Origin: Phlebotomus papatasi
Lineage: Eukaryota; Arthropoda; Insecta; Diptera; Psychodidae
Assembly: GCF_024763615.1 (NCBI RefSeq)
Contig: NC_077224.1
Span: forward strand, 75,278,712-75,342,711
Length of the DNA stretch: 64,000 nt
Direction: 5' to 3'
The translations under genes and the position numbers were made by a program. The notes beneath the pieces are model-generated. The model saw only the letters and a program-made list of their open reading frames with translations. It was not told where the DNA came from and searched no databases. Positions within the stretch are counted from its first letter, which is position 1; each line of letters opens with the position of its first letter. This document shows positions 10,541 to 23,640 of the stretch, piece by piece.

Positions 10541-12840
10541 AGCGCTAAAAATATAATGTTCATTTTTCGTTAGTCAAGCACCATATTATTTTTTTTACTA
10601 GTTTCACGTATTTTTTAACAGGTAACATATTTTTCAACAACGTCTACGTCAATAAAATTTCTCTTTGCAAAGAGTAGATTTCGAGATACACAAATCAGTG
10701 AACAAAATAAACTAAAAATAAGTATGAAAGAACTTACGGTTTTTTAATTTGGATTAAATTACAAATAAACTCAAAGTTTTCTAAAAGTTTAAAATGATAG
10801 TTTAATTAATTTAATGTTTCAACATCATTTTGTTATACAAGTTTTCTGCAAATTTTCGTATCTTCTGAAATTTTCCACTTCAAGCAATTGAAGCGGAAGA
10901 AGCCTAGTATTAATTGATACAATTAGTACGAGGAATGTTTCATGAAAAATAATGTGAAACATTGTTGAGAACAAGAACGATGTTAGGAGATGGAGAATGT
11001 CTCTTTCAAAGTGAAGCCAGTTTCCATAAAAGATCATTTTGATAAATGAATTTTGTTAAATTTGTCGTCACACTGACTAAATTTTCCTCTTGATTGTGTT
11101 ATCCCCCAGAAAACAGTCACCCACACAAATTTACACATAATTAAGCTTTTCAGCACCCAGAGATACTCTATTCTACCCCCGGTGTTTATCATTCCATGCA
11201 ATGTTCCACCTCCAAGTCGTTTCTTTCTATGCAATTATTCAAAATGACTCTCGTTGAAACATGAAACTTATGCGATATGGCAGACATTTTTGCCAGAAGA
11301 AAACCAGAGGAAGAAAAATCATTAGTTTCACATGGAGAAAATTGACTATATCTTTATGCTTTGCCTCTTTTTTTTCTCATCCTTCCTTTGTTCCAGAAAA
11401 CACCGAGTCATCCTTCCTGGTTCCACTACTATGATATGGAAAGAAAATAGGCTCAAGAATAAATTGAAATCGTAAAACACAATCCCACCAGTCGTACATA
11501 TTTAAATTATACAAGGGTGCATCAAGAATAGTGTATTTTTCCTTTTGTGTTGCTGACTTGTTCCTTTCTTCCTGCAAATTACCAAGTTTCAGCTGAAATT
11601 GCCTCAAAAATCAAATTATCTCGCACCATTGAGGGATCAGTAATTTTAAAATGGCATTTTCTTGTCAAAGTTTCAGCAGAAAAAGCGAAATGGTTGATTT
11701 CGACAAGCAATTTTCTAAATGTGGAAAAACCAAAAAGCCTCTCAATCATTTAGTTCAGATAAGGATTTTGTGATGATTTTGAGACAAACTCATACGATAA
11801 ACTAATTTTGTACAATGTAAATAAATTATTTATAAAAATAACACACAAGCACGCTCAAGTGAATTATGATCGATTGGCTTCAAAAATAATATGTATAGAT
11901 CCATCCAAGAATTGTTTACCCAAATTCGTTAATTGAGAGTTATATATTTAAGCATTGGATATTCTTGACTTTTTTCACAAATAAAAATCCAATTAACTCG
12001 TATTCTTGCTACATTTATATAGTCTGGTATTATTTGACTTAGAAAGATATAATTAAATTCTTAATATATTATTTAATGAAAAACGAAAGCAAGGCTTCTG
12101 AGTAAATATTTAAGCTATCTTCAAAATACTAAATGTGAAGCAGTTGAACAACACTAAACACGATTAAAAGTTATGATTTCTTTTCCAACATATATTTTTA
12201 ATTAAATTTGGTAATCCTACGGGTGAGATATTATACGAAAAATGTGTGCATTACTCTCTTAAAGGACTACCTCTGCGCATTCATAATTATGAAAAATATT
12301 AGATTTCCATGACCACATCCAACAATAAATGATATCTTCCCCTTGTATCAATGTATCAATTAACTTAACTATCGTATATTTAAATGCAAACTATAGAAGA
12401 TTTTTGACAATTTATTTCTTCGCAATTAGTACCAGAATTGCTGAAGGGAAAGGATTTTTTAGTTACTTCAGTTCTTCAAAGACGTCATTCTCTAAAGTCC
12501 GACTTTTAAATATGCAAAAGAAAGTAGTGAGGTAATGTTTTCTAAACTAAATTATGGCCCAAAAAACTCAAAAATATCATACGGTTTTCATTATCTCTTT
12601 TAGTTTAGACCCAAAATGCGAAAATAAAAAAAATTGGAACTCTTTTAGCTCATAAAATTCACATTTTCATTCTTTTCAATTTTCTAAATTAAAATTTACA
12701 AAGTAGGATGACATACCTTTGAGTAAAAAAATAAATTTATTTCAATAAGATTACATTAAATCTGTATTTTTATTGAAGTTGTAAATTCGATTTTAGCTGA
12801 TATTCATTTAATACCTATTTAATAGCCAATTTAATCCATT
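10541..12840. other. No gene seen
   Basis: AT-rich, with scattered short open frames of 60-76 codons on both strands and no protein-like composition, splice structure or RNA gene that I can see. A pyrimidine-rich band at about 11340-11580 looks like ordinary unique DNA. Confidence 0.4.
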
Positions 12841-12904
12841 TCGATGGCCGAGAACCGTTTACTCGACGCGATTCTTTACCCCAAAATTCAATTCACAATT
12901 GAAT

Positions 12905-12990
12905 TTTCACATATTCCGAGTTCGAAGCTCCCCTAGTTGCACGCATTCCGAAGTCACATGTAAAGAATCTCAACTACCATAAGCTCATCT
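12905..12990. repeat. Fragment of the AGAATCTCA-ended repeat family
   Basis: GCATTCCGAAGTCACATGTA then AAGAATCTCAACTACCATAA. The same ordered words form the right end of the large element at 57900-57954 and recur at 59160-59210. It is a short relic of that family. Confidence 0.5.
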
Positions 12991-13489
12991 GGGCTTATCA
13001 CTCGTTTTGCATTTTTTTCAATGAGCATCCCCCCACACTTCCTTAATTTTTTTAACTAAATAGTTTATTAGCCAAATTTCTAGTGAGTTAGATATTACTT
13101 CAAAAACCAAGATTATAAACCAAATTCTGAATAGCAATATCTACTTATAATTAAAAACTGTTTTAGGAAAATCTATTCTCAAAGGTATATCAAAGAACGC
13201 ATAGCACCAATAATTCGAAAAAAAACATGAAAGACAAAATTTTCAGTTACGAATTGTTGGAAAACAATATATATTCAGATACAACATTTTAAAAAGGAAA
13301 AACCAATCAATTTCAGTTAAATATCAGGTTAATTTTTTTTAGTTATGTTAGAAGGATGCGAATAAGTTTCATAAACGTATTTACTCGGTTTAAGTTTTCA
13401 AGAAACCAAGGCAAAGCTGTCTGAATCTGAAGATTCATATACATTTAAGCTGATTGATCCACAGGAATATTGAGATTATAAAACTTGAG

Positions 13490-14260
13490 TGTTAAACTTT
13501 GTCCCAAACTGCCTTACACGAAGAATAAGGTTTATACGGGTTTTAGACCTAAGGTTAATATATATAGTTTAACTACTCTAATTTCTCTAAAGAAAAAATG
13601 TCTGAGGAATTCTTGATTAGAATTTTTTAATTGAGGAAAAAAGGATTTATCAGATTTTGAAAAAAAACATTGCAATTTCTTGATGTATAAAATAATAAAG
13701 ATTTTTCGGAACTGGATTTAAGCGGTTTTTGCCATAGAGGTTTAACCAAGTTCCCGAAGATCTTAAACCTTAAATAAAAATCAATTTTATAGGTTTTTCA
13801 GTATCTAAAGGACTATTTACCCTTAATGGCCTCTACACATTGGGAGCAATTTTTGTCAAAAATTGCCTCTTTGAAGGAAATTCCCTGCAGCGTTGTAGGG
13901 GGAAACCTCAAATTTCTGTCAAAAACGCAATTTTTGATGAAAATTGCTCCCAATATGTAGACGCCTTAATATGCAATCCTAAGTATAAATTTCCCAAAAG
14001 ATCTTGACTGATAAGAATTGTTAAGCAATGTGGCTAAGGGTTATACGGGATTCAGACCTAAAGCTTAGTAGTCAAATGGCTTACCTGTTCCAATTTCTCA
14101 CCATTTATGATTTTTTTGTGGAAAAAGTTAGCATAAAATATCAATATTAAGGGAAAATGACTTCTTTAATTCACAAAAACCAATAAAATTTATTGCTGTT
14201 TAGAATTTTGAGACCTTGAGAACTGTGCTAATCGTTTAGTCCAAAGACCGTTTCAGGTAT
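13490..14260. repeat. Diverged direct repeats around GGTTTATACGGG
   Basis: AAGGTTTATACGGGTTTTAG near 13528 and AGGGTTATACGGGATTCAG near 14036 are followed by similar text (ACCTAAGGTTAATA versus ACCTAAAGCTTAGTA). The intervening DNA includes a complete small MITE at 13828. These are probably two degraded copies of one dispersed element. Ends are not defined. Confidence 0.4.
13828..13965. mobile_element. MITE family I (138 bp), hairpin
   Basis: Left arm GGCCTCTACACATTGGGAGC then AATTTTTGTCAAAAATTGC. Its inverse ends GCTCCCAATATGTAGACGCC. The arms of about 38 bp include an inner palindrome. No coding content. It is inserted between the two GGTTTATACGGG repeats. Confidence 0.8.
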
Positions 14261-14379
14261 GAGCCGTTAAAGTGAGTCTATTTGAATATTTAAAACTCAA
14301 GTTTTAAAATGCTCAAACCTTTTAAATATTTATAAGAAGAATTGTTGGTTCAAATGTTTGTAAAAGCCTCAACCAGCGA

Positions 14380-14586
14380 CAGCCAAAATTCGGAAAGACA
14401 AAATCTCGAATGTTCAAAATCCTGAAAGGGATGATATTATGTGGAAGATGTGTCTCCTAAAACACAGAAAATTTTCCTTTGCCTCCAGCAAATGCGAGTG
14501 CAATCGTGGGAGTAGCTATGACACTTTTTAAGAATTCGGGATTTTGACTTTCGGGGTTTTGGCTTTTGAGATTTTGACCGAGACCC
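14380..14586. mobile_element. Short family F element (CAAAATC arrays)
   Basis: Left side: CAGCCAAAATTCGG, GACAAAATCTCGAATG, TTCAAAATCCTGAAAG. Right side, inverted: GGGATTTTGACTTTCGGGG, TTTTGGCTTTTGAGATTTTG, ACCGAGACCC. Each terminus is a run of diverged copies of a CAAAATCCCGAAA-like unit. Larger relatives lie at 52608-53314 and end at 58692. The interior is about 100 bp and non-coding. Confidence 0.65.
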
Positions 14587-14589
14587 GCC

Positions 14590-17000
14590 TCAATTGCATT
14601 ATCGATATGTTACTTATAAGGAGTAAACGCGATCGAATGTGAAATTATTCTAGAAGGCTTTTATAGGACATCTATTTCTATGATATCTTATTCAGAAATC
14701 ACTGAACAAGACTGTATAATGTCATGACTAATCCTATTCTATGAGACAGAATTTAATGAATAGTAAGAAACTTTATGACAATAAAATGATATCTCAGAAA
14801 TTGATTAAGTTCAAGTTTATTCAGAATAATAAATAAGAAGGATTTATAAAACAAATAAATAGAGAAATTAAATTTTAGAGTTCTATTTAACTTTTAAATA
14901 AAACCTAATGGTTTAACGTTCTGTTTTAAAATTCACGATAAAGACGTTCTTCATAAAATCTTCAAGACTGACTATCCTGAAGATGGTGCTTCTTCATAAA
15001 AGTTATGATTAAGTTATAACCTGGAGCTGTAAAACCATATGAGAATTTTATATGTTTGGCACGAACTGAGTTACATGATAATACGTTAATTAATTTCTCA
15101 GAATGACTTTAAATTCATATGTCTTTTCATGGCCCAATTGAGGGATAATGCGTCCTCAAAATTCTGTCATAAGGCCCTGTCTGAGTCAGTATATAGGAGT
15201 AAATTTGAATTTTCAAAAATTAGACAAAACGACATTTGCCAAATGGAATCTTTGCAAAACTGGGGCTTGGTGTTGAAAAGTGTCATTATTCGTCTGCGTG
15301 TGGAACTAACGATATTTTCTTCCTCAATTTCCATGCATGACATGGAGAATTCTTGGCCCATTACACTGTACACTCAATTACTGGCGCCACCCTCAAGACC
15401 ACCCCCTGAGAAAGTTCCTCCTGAATCATCCCTTGTGATATGCGAATGAACCTTCGCCTTGCTGTATGTGTGTTAAAAAATTGCCCCAAAGTAACTCGCG
15501 CGCATTTTTCGGAGGGGTGATTTGATGTTATGTGTTCTGTACTTGGGGGTATATGCTGTAGATTTATGAGTTGACGGGGCATGAAAAGTTCACCCAGAGA
15601 GATCGTTAATGCCATGCAATAAATTGTTAATTTTCCTTCAACATTGAACCATACGTGTAGACTTTCACACCCCTTCCATTTCTACCCTAAAGACTTCCAG
15701 CATTCTGCAGGGTACAATGGCTTTCTATCGAATTTTTGAGGGTGTCTCACCTGCTATTCTCAATTGTGTGTAAATTAGTTTCCGGGATTTCTCTTGGAGA
15801 TGCCGACAGAGCTGTGGGATTTGGGAATTGTGTCTAAGGATATGTTATACTATGAAGGTTGAAATAAATCGAGGAAAAAGTATCAATAAAATCTTACTAG
15901 TTTGCAATATTTTCAACCCCATTCTATCTCACCAACATTCTCGCCTTTCTTTTTCCTTATCTCGTGAGGCCAACAAAAGGCAAATGCGAATATAGGATAT
16001 GGGGAGCTGAAGAAGAAGAAAAAAAGAACATGAAACTCATTCCCGTTTCTGGAGAGAAAGTTTCCTCCTATATTTTTCTTTCTGATTCCCCAGAGCGATT
16101 GTGAGAGTGTACAATTGAACGGAGAATTTTCCTTTAAATCAAATTAATTTTTATGAAGGTTCCACCATGAATTTACCTCACAAAAATATCTCTTTTCTTC
16201 TACCTTTAACCCATGAATTTTCCAGTCATATTTTTGAGATCACTTCAACACAGGCTGAATTAATTTCCCAGGGCAAAAAGGGACACTAATTGATGGCCAC
16301 ATTGAGCTTGTCAGCATCCAAAATTAAGTGCTCTCCTCACCGTCAAAAATAGCTTTATTGCAATTTAAGCGAAAGCAATGATGAAAATCATTTTATTCCA
16401 TAAAATTCATTCCATCATGTGTCCTATCCATCCAAAAGGACACAAAAAGTCCCCAAATGGTGGTATCTCTTGAATAAAAATTCGAGATTTGAGGTGGTGC
16501 AACTTTTAATGAAATAATTTAGAAGTTGTTTGAACTTTCTTAATTTCCCAGAGTGTCGGTGAAAATTTTTGGGGGAAGTTGACGGTTTTTCTGCCCAAGA
16601 ATAATATTTGGGTTTAGTGTGCCCACAGGAGAAAATTTCCCAATGTTTAGAAGCTTGTGGTAAATTTATGTGCAATTCAAATTCCACATTGTACTAGGGA
16701 TGTACATAAATATTTAAATGTATTATTTCTTTAGAAAATATTTAGTTTAGCTAACGAAAACGAAAAGCTACAGTTGTTCTATGTACGTTTTGATATAAAT
16801 TAATAAGGTATGTCAACAATAAAATTGTCCCAAGGGAAATGTATCAAAAACAAAAACTAAAGTACAGATCGCCATTCAAACTATGATTTCTTTTAGGAAA
16901 TATGTAACAATTTGAGAAAAAAAGCGATATGAATTTTGATTTCATGAATTTTTCCTGATATAAAAGGTATACTGAGGTCAGTATTTCCTAATATTAATTT
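14590..17000. other. No gene seen
   Basis: About 15120-15800 and 15900-16690 are GC-richer, look unique, and contain open frames of up to 106 codons on both strands (15129-15449 and 16424-16687). They lack recognisable protein motifs, and overlapping frames of similar length exist on the other strand. I treat this as non-coding intergenic or intronic DNA. Confidence 0.4.
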
Positions 17001-17002
17001 TT

Positions 17003-17488
17003 ATGCTATCTTATTTTAGCTAAGAATAATTTCATGAAATGAAAATTTGCGTTTCTGTCTCTCTCATTACATTTACAAAAGTGCATTCCATTCTTTTGGT
17101 CTCAAAATTGGACTGAACTAAAGTAAAGGGGAATTCTGTAACAGTATGATAATGTCATATGACAAATTTTCATGGTAAAATTTGAGAGTAGAACAACATA
17201 AAAGCCCAGTGAGCATCGAATGGTCATTGTAAGGAACTCTATGAAGCTTTTAGTAACTGATATTAGTCGGATTTATGGTTAGTTCTACATGATTAACCAT
17301 ATAAAAAAGATTTAAATTTGTCACATGACATTGTCATAATATTACAGAGTTCCCCTACTGGTGTGATGTTCAAAAGAAGAAGAAGAGTGTGAAAGAGTAG
17401 GATAGACATATGAAAAACTTTTAAGAAAGGGATGTAAATTTTTCGATGAAATTTTGGTGATCTAAAAGGTATTCCGTTCCGGAGCCAT
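17003..17488. mobile_element. MITE family A, copy split by a nested MITE
   Basis: Left half at 17003-17125 (TAATTTCATGAAATGAAAAT and similar) and right half at 17356-17488 ending ATTCCGTTCCGGAGCCAT. The two halves are separated by the 230-bp element at 17126-17355. Joined, they have the family's expected order. Confidence 0.7.
17126..17355. mobile_element. MITE nested in family A, TA target duplication
   Basis: Left arm AAGGGGAATTCTGTAACAGT then ATGATAATGTCATATGACAA. The right arm is its inverse, from TTGTCACATGACATTGTCAT to ATTACAGAGTTCCCC. TA lies on both sides (17124-17125 and 17356-17357). Arms are about 42 bp. Its ends resemble the TAGGG group if TA is the target. Confidence 0.75.
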
Positions 17489-17506
17489 TACAACTTTAGA
17501 GTCAAC

Positions 17507-18418
17507 TTGGACCCAAATTAACTCCGATAGAGTCAACTTTTCCATTATTATTGAACTAATAATATTTTATGACTTTTTTGAAATTAAAATCAATGTTTCG
17601 GTGTATCAATGTAACGTTTTTAACACGAGAAAAACAAAATTATGATAAAATTCGTATATAAACCGAGTATTCAATTTTCGACAAAATAATTTTCTTTTCG
17701 TGATTTAAAGCGCTTTGACCCAGTAAAAGTTCTCTTGTCTTAAGGTTTTTTGATTAAACCCTATGACCCCGTATGAAGTGTTTTCCTGTAATCACAAAAA
17801 AAAAAGAAAAAAACGAAAAATGGTGAAGAAGGGTAAGGTTAGGAAGGAAATGAGGGTCTTAACGATAATCTCCAGGTTGCCTTTTTGGAGGTCATCTGGA
17901 GACCTCAAATAGATATTTCTAACCATTTAGCGCCCATTGTTTTATTGCTCTTTTTGTGAAGTTTAGAGCTGTAGTTGTCATAATGAAAAGAACAACTATC
18001 AATCTCGCCTTTCGTACAATAAAAGTTTAAAACAAATTTTAATTAATAACGTTAATTGCATCAGAATTTTCTACAAATAAATATCTTCGAATCTCTTCTA
18101 AAAAAAGTGAAAAAGAAATCTTTTAGACACCATTTCCTTATCTTAACATCGTGGGTGAACCTCAAAATTACCACATTGAGAGTAATTTATACTTAGATAT
18201 TTACTAATAATATAGAGCGTGTAGAATTTATGGATTAATTAAACAAAATATTCTACTATTATGTTAAATTTCTCAATTATCTAGTACAAACATACAATAA
18301 TACTCCTTTATATCAAAATTTCATATTTTGATTGATTTTTTTCGGACTCCGATAGAGTCACCGAATCCAATGGAGTTAACAGACTTGGAAATAAATAGTT
18401 GGCTCTATCGAGGTCCAA
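17507..18418. mobile_element. Element L with repeated TCCGATAGAGTCAAC motif
   Basis: Ends TTGGACC...GGTCCAA. The words CTCCGATAGAGTCAAC (near 17521) and CTCCGATAGAGTCACC (near 18347), together with the inverse GGCTCTATCGAGG (near 18401), are subterminal repeats of one motif. About 910 bp, AT-rich inside, no coding content. A 64-codon open frame at 18328 overlaps the end and is spurious. Confidence 0.55.
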
Positions 18419-18541
18419 CAGTACTTCATTCTACTTTGCTGAATATATTTCAATATTTCTATGCATGCACCAAAAAATTAAATTATTATTTTATATGTCT
18501 AATTATCAAATTTGTTAATTAAGCTAAATTTTAAATAAAAG

Positions 18542-18940
18542 TAGGGTAAGTGAACCAAATTTCGGCATAGTTGCATGCAAGCACTAAGGTTTGAAATGTA
18601 ATATCTTTAATACAAATTGATTTTTTGTTACTATTTTTAAGGAGTATTGCTTGAAATTTCGTACATAGTTTATCGCTTTAGTTTTCTCTAAAATCATTCT
18701 CAATACATTTTAAAATGAATAAAAATATAGACATGGCTTTGGGTAGGATTTCGGCCACCTTGATTCTCATAGTTCCTTGCCCTTTCGAAATTCATACGAA
18801 ATGTTTTCCACTTCATCAAGTTCATCAAAGAGACATTTTTTGCAATGTTTAATTTCTAGATCTAAAGTATGCAAAAATTAAAAATTTGAGGATCAAAAGA
18901 AGTGGCCGAAATTGCAAACTACCAAAATTTTGTACCCTTA
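18542..18940. mobile_element. TAGGG element E, copy 1
   Basis: Left end TAGGGTAAGTGAACCAAAT with motif TTTCGGCATAG. A second motif, TTTCGGCCACC, lies about 190 bp inside, and the inverse GTGGCCGAAATTGC lies near the right end, which trails off at TACCCTTATCC. It is clearly the same family as 51211-51883. The interior is homologous to 23641-23870 outside the motif sites. Confidence 0.75.
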
Positions 18941-21900
18941 TCCTGATATTATTTCTCAATATTTTTTAAAAAAGAAAATATTAGGACATTTGCATTCTGA
19001 TATTAGGAAACCTTTAAAAAATATTTGAGGATCTCTGTTTTTTAATTAAAATCTTTGGTGTCTATAATATTAATATTTCAAATCTTTTATAAGTTCTACT
19101 ACAAAAACTCAAATTTGATCTAATCTATTAGTAGAAATTTAGAAAATTTCAATTTGATTAAATGAAAAAAAATATTATTTGTTCGTTTTAATGTTCTAAA
19201 TATTTAAGCATTGAGTAGCACTGGCTACAATTTTTGGATCGATCACACATTTTGTTCCTTCCAATTTTATTTATTTTTTTATTTTTTTTTTTGTAACCTC
19301 CAGTTATTCCTTTTCAAATTTTTGCAAGATTAATTTTAAAAACTAGTAGGTTCAAGAACATGGGAATAATTTCTCAACAGATTTTGGTCAAGATCAAATC
19401 ATTTCAAAAGTTTTGTAGCTCCAAAGAGGTTGAAGAAGTTTAAAGGACGGTAGTAAGTTCACAGTGAGCTATACTCATAAAATATTTAAAATAAACTGTA
19501 GTACTTTTACGTGATTTAGGACATTTTCTGTACTGCACCGATTTTTGAAAAGGTTTGCTCGCGTTTTCTGTGAAATTGTGTATTGGTCAAATTTTCTTTG
19601 CCGTTTTTTTTTAATATTAAAAAAATTAGGAATTTGAATTTAAAAGTGCATTAAATTTAATATTAAATTTTGCAATAATATTTTGTGTAATTCAGATCAA
19701 AAGAAAAAATAGCTGAAAGTGTATTCCACTTGTGAATTTTAGTTAAAAGAGAATTTCAGAGGAGAATTTCTTATTGGCAGGCGTACAGACTTTGTGAGTA
19801 ACACACCCCATGAAATAATATGAGCAGAGAATTCTTAAGCAATTTTTATGCCTCAATATGTTCTTCAACCCCTTTTCCCTTCCGGGCAACAGGAAGGGGT
19901 TTTAACCGTCTCTCCTTGGTTTTTTTTCACTCGTTTCCTCCTCACCAATCAATGAATTGACAGAAATGGAAGAGAAAAAGAGGAAATCCATTAAAATTCT
20001 GGTGTGGAGGCTCTGTAGGGTTGAAGCTAAAAATAAATTATGTGAGAGAAAATTCAACTCGGATATCGAATGAATTATTTCTGCATTTTGCTATAAATTG
20101 TGCTATGTGTAAATATCAACTTTACACCATGGCTATTGTCCTTATCACCCTTTGACCTTACATCCTTGCTCTACCCTGCCTTTGGTTGAAATTGTCTATA
20201 CTATGTGAATAGGACAGTCACACCTTCAATAATTTCTTCGTTTTTCCGCTCCATTCTCAAATGAGAAACCATTTGGTGGAATTTTGATAGAACATCTTCC
20301 GATTACATTTCACCCTCACCTAACTTTATTCACTCTCTGTTATAAGGTATTTGTGGGAAAATCACAGGAAGTAAAGGTGAAAGGGAAATAAAAATGAAAT
20401 ATTACAAGGCATCAAGCAACACAAGTGCTTTTCTGTCCTATATATTTTCATTGTATGTTTGTGATTTTTAGATATATCTCCTTAAAATTTTTCCTTTCAT
20501 TGAGAATACAACAAAAGATCCCTTTTGTGCTTTTGTTACAAATTTTTGTGTTAGAACACTCATGCATTCAGCGGAATCAAGTGGGAAAAATGTATTAAAG
20601 TAAAAAAGAGCATCGAACGATGCTGCTAGCAAAAATCAATATTAGTTTGAGGGTAGAAAAGTGCAAGAAGGAATAAAAAAAAAACATGTAAGGATGGTGT
20701 TTGAGCCTTTGCTGAGTGCTCGACCTCCTTGTAGAACTTTTTATCGTGAGGAAAATAAATTATCTCTTGTTCTAGATACTTGAATCAATTGAAAAAAAAA
20801 TGTACAATATGCCTCTATCTCTAAGACAATCTACAGAGTATTGGGGTTATTTGACAAGATTTTGATTAAAAAAAAATAAGAAAGAAAATAAATGAAATTT
20901 CCTTCTGGCGACAACTTTCAATTTAGCAGAGATAGTGGTCAGAGATTGGAAGTCATGTGGTGGAAAAAGTTTCCTTAATTAGTGATATTGTTGAAAGAGC
21001 AGTTCAATAAATCTTTTTATTTACTCACACACCCACTGTCTAAACACATTAGGAGACATAATAATTTATTATCCGTCTTACCCCAGGAGTTTCCTTCGAC
21101 ATGACTTTTTTTTATCCCCACTGGTTCCCCCAGCTTTTCGTCCTGTGAAGGGGATTTGTGTTTGGATTGTGCGTTGGAGGGAGCTTTCAAGTGTTCAGAC
21201 TCCCCATAAAAATCATTTTCCTCCTTCACGTGCTATTTTTTTTTGGGAGCCCCTCGTGGAGGATAAAGTGCAAATGGGCAGTTGAATAAGTAATATTTTG
21301 ATAGACAGCCTCTTGCTCCATAAAATGCCTCTCTTTGGACTGGGATCACTTCTGAACAATCACATGAATCTATTTCACCCTCATTTCTTTTTTTTTCCTT
21401 CATGGATTCTCAGTTTTATGTTGAGCTTTATTTTCTTTTATTCTCTTCAAAATGTTCCTATATCAAAGAGGATATTTAAATGTGATGTTTTTCCCTGTGC
21501 AGACATTTTCTTCTCTTTTACCGTATTGTCTTAATTTTATTACACGTTGAGTGATATATAATCTTTCCTATACTGGGAATTGTAATAAAAATCGTCGTTC
21601 AAATAAAAATTCACATTTCATCAATTCCTGGAAGGGGATTATGGAAAATTCAATTTAATTTAAAAGCGTATTACATTGATTTATTGATGACTAAATATAG
21701 AAGATGACTGTTGAGTGTGGGAATCGGGAAGTTTTGCCAAAGTTAGCATCTTTTAGGCTTATTTTGGACCTCTTCTCGGTACGATGTAGCTAAAAGAAAA
21801 TTCAATGAAATCCATTAGAAGTCATTCTTCCGCACGATAAGATTTTCATGCTTTAATTCCCATGTCACTGCTTATACTAAATCTTTGAGGATATTGCCGA

Positions 21901-22780
21901 TGTGAGCGGAAAATAGGACCGAGATTGATGAGTTCATGTTTATTTGGTACTTAATACCCGAAGAGCCATTTTTACTACAAAAATCATAATTTTCGTAAAT
22001 ATTGAATATATGGGCGTAGTTAAATTATGAGAAGGTCATATTCATAAGTTCAGATTACTTGTTATAATCCTCTTTAAAATGAGTAGTAAAAAAATAAATT
22101 TGGCAAGAAAAAATCAAATATGAGCGGGACTTAAATTTAGAATTCAAAAGCAGTGCTATTATTATGCAAGTTTTGGCACAGGGAAAATAAAGATGTTTTT
22201 ACTACACCTGAAAACTTCTTACATGCTAATTTTACAGTCATATGCTTTCAAATTTTATATAGATCATAATTTAGTATCCTACTGAAAAAATATCAGTTTT
22301 TATTGCTCATTTGGTTTTTCTCTTTGCTAAACAAAAACTTAAATAATTTGTTTCTGAAAGTCTAATATTTTTAAGAAGATTTTCTTAGGAATAATATTTG
22401 TAAATTTCTTTTGTATTTCTCAATAGTTAAAAAAAATGTAACCAAATTAACCTAATCTTATTATTCTTCTCGTATTTTTATCGTCAGGAATTTCAACCAC
22501 TGACTGTAGAAGTTTGTAGTATTGAAAGAAAAATATAAAGTATAACCATTAATTCTTGTTTTAGCCATGACACCTGGAGGAGATTATATATATTGTAGGG
22601 AGTTTCTGTCTCAGAAATGAACGACTATCGAAGGTTTTCCTAGACTCACCTATGCATAGAACAATGAGAAAAATTTTAAATAAAAAAAATCAAATTTCAA
22701 ATTTAAATGGCTTAATCCAGGGGGTCCCAGATTTATGCGCGTTTTCGGGATTGAAAAAAAAAACCGTGCGAAATGACGTT
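18941..22780. other. No gene seen
   Basis: AT-rich to about 19750. A compositionally richer, unique-looking stretch follows at about 19800-21550, and AT-rich DNA to the next MITE. Open frames of 60-78 codons (for example 21017 and 21298) are low-complexity or shadowed on the other strand. No RNA gene recognised. A small hairpin (CCCTTCC near 19875, GGAAGGGG near 19891) lies at about 19870-19900. Confidence 0.4.
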
Positions 22781-22781
22781 A

Positions 22782-23001
22782 TAGGGGAAAGTACTCTGCC
22801 TTCGAGCGGTCATGCCTTCGAATAATGTGAGTTTTCTTTTATTTTTCCTAAGTGACTTACATATTTCTATTAATTTATTAGTTAGCTTATCGTCAATTAT
22901 TGATAATTACGTAATAATTATGTATATATGGCTTAGGGAAAATAAAAGAAATTCACATTATTCGAAGGCAGGAACGTTCGAAGGGAGAGTACTTTCCCCT
23001 A
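22782..23001. mobile_element. MITE family D, intact copy (220 bp), about 70-bp arms
   Basis: Left end TAGGGGAAAGTACTCTGCCT followed by TCGAGCGGTCATGCCTTCGA. The right end is the near-perfect inverse, ending GAGAGTACTTTCCCCTA. The arms match over about 70 bp including GAATAATGTGA. CCTTCGA occurs twice per arm. A second copy at 29305-29777 is split by another element. Confidence 0.85.
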
Positions 23002-23640
23002 CATCCAGAAAATTTCCATTACCATAGGAGATTTCTTTCAAATAAGTTGTGAAAAACGCCGTAATATACGAAAAAAACTTGTCGATTGTAGAACGAATTC
23101 CGTGCAGAGTAAAAGTAGGATCAACTATTAAAAAAGCATTATTAATAGTACTTTTTGCTCTGAGTTCCTCAATACATTGCATTGTTAGAATATATCAAAA
23201 TGTTACCTAAAAGAAACTAAAGTTTATCTGATAAATAAGCATAAAATGTTGTTAAATTAATCACGCCACGAAATAGTGCATTCAGACATATTTCTAAATT
23301 GATTTCATAAATTGGCTCCAAATAGTAGGCAAACATGCTTAATTGTGTGTATCTAATTCCATCAGGTTCATGATCCCGAAGTGCATAATCCCAGAATCCC
23401 CTTTAGGCTGCTTCTAAATGGATTTATTTAAATCATTGTACTACTGACCGGTGAGTCTCGAGAACCCATGTGGTTTGTTCCTATGAGATAGTCTTTTCCA
23501 CATTCTGTTATAACTTCCTTAAATGTGTCCTGACTAAAAAAAAGGCATGACCGGTATGACTGACTTTTTATTTTAGTTTTTCAATCATACGGTATTTTGA
23601 TTATTTTACTGCTCAAACTCCACAAAGAGAGTAGCATATG

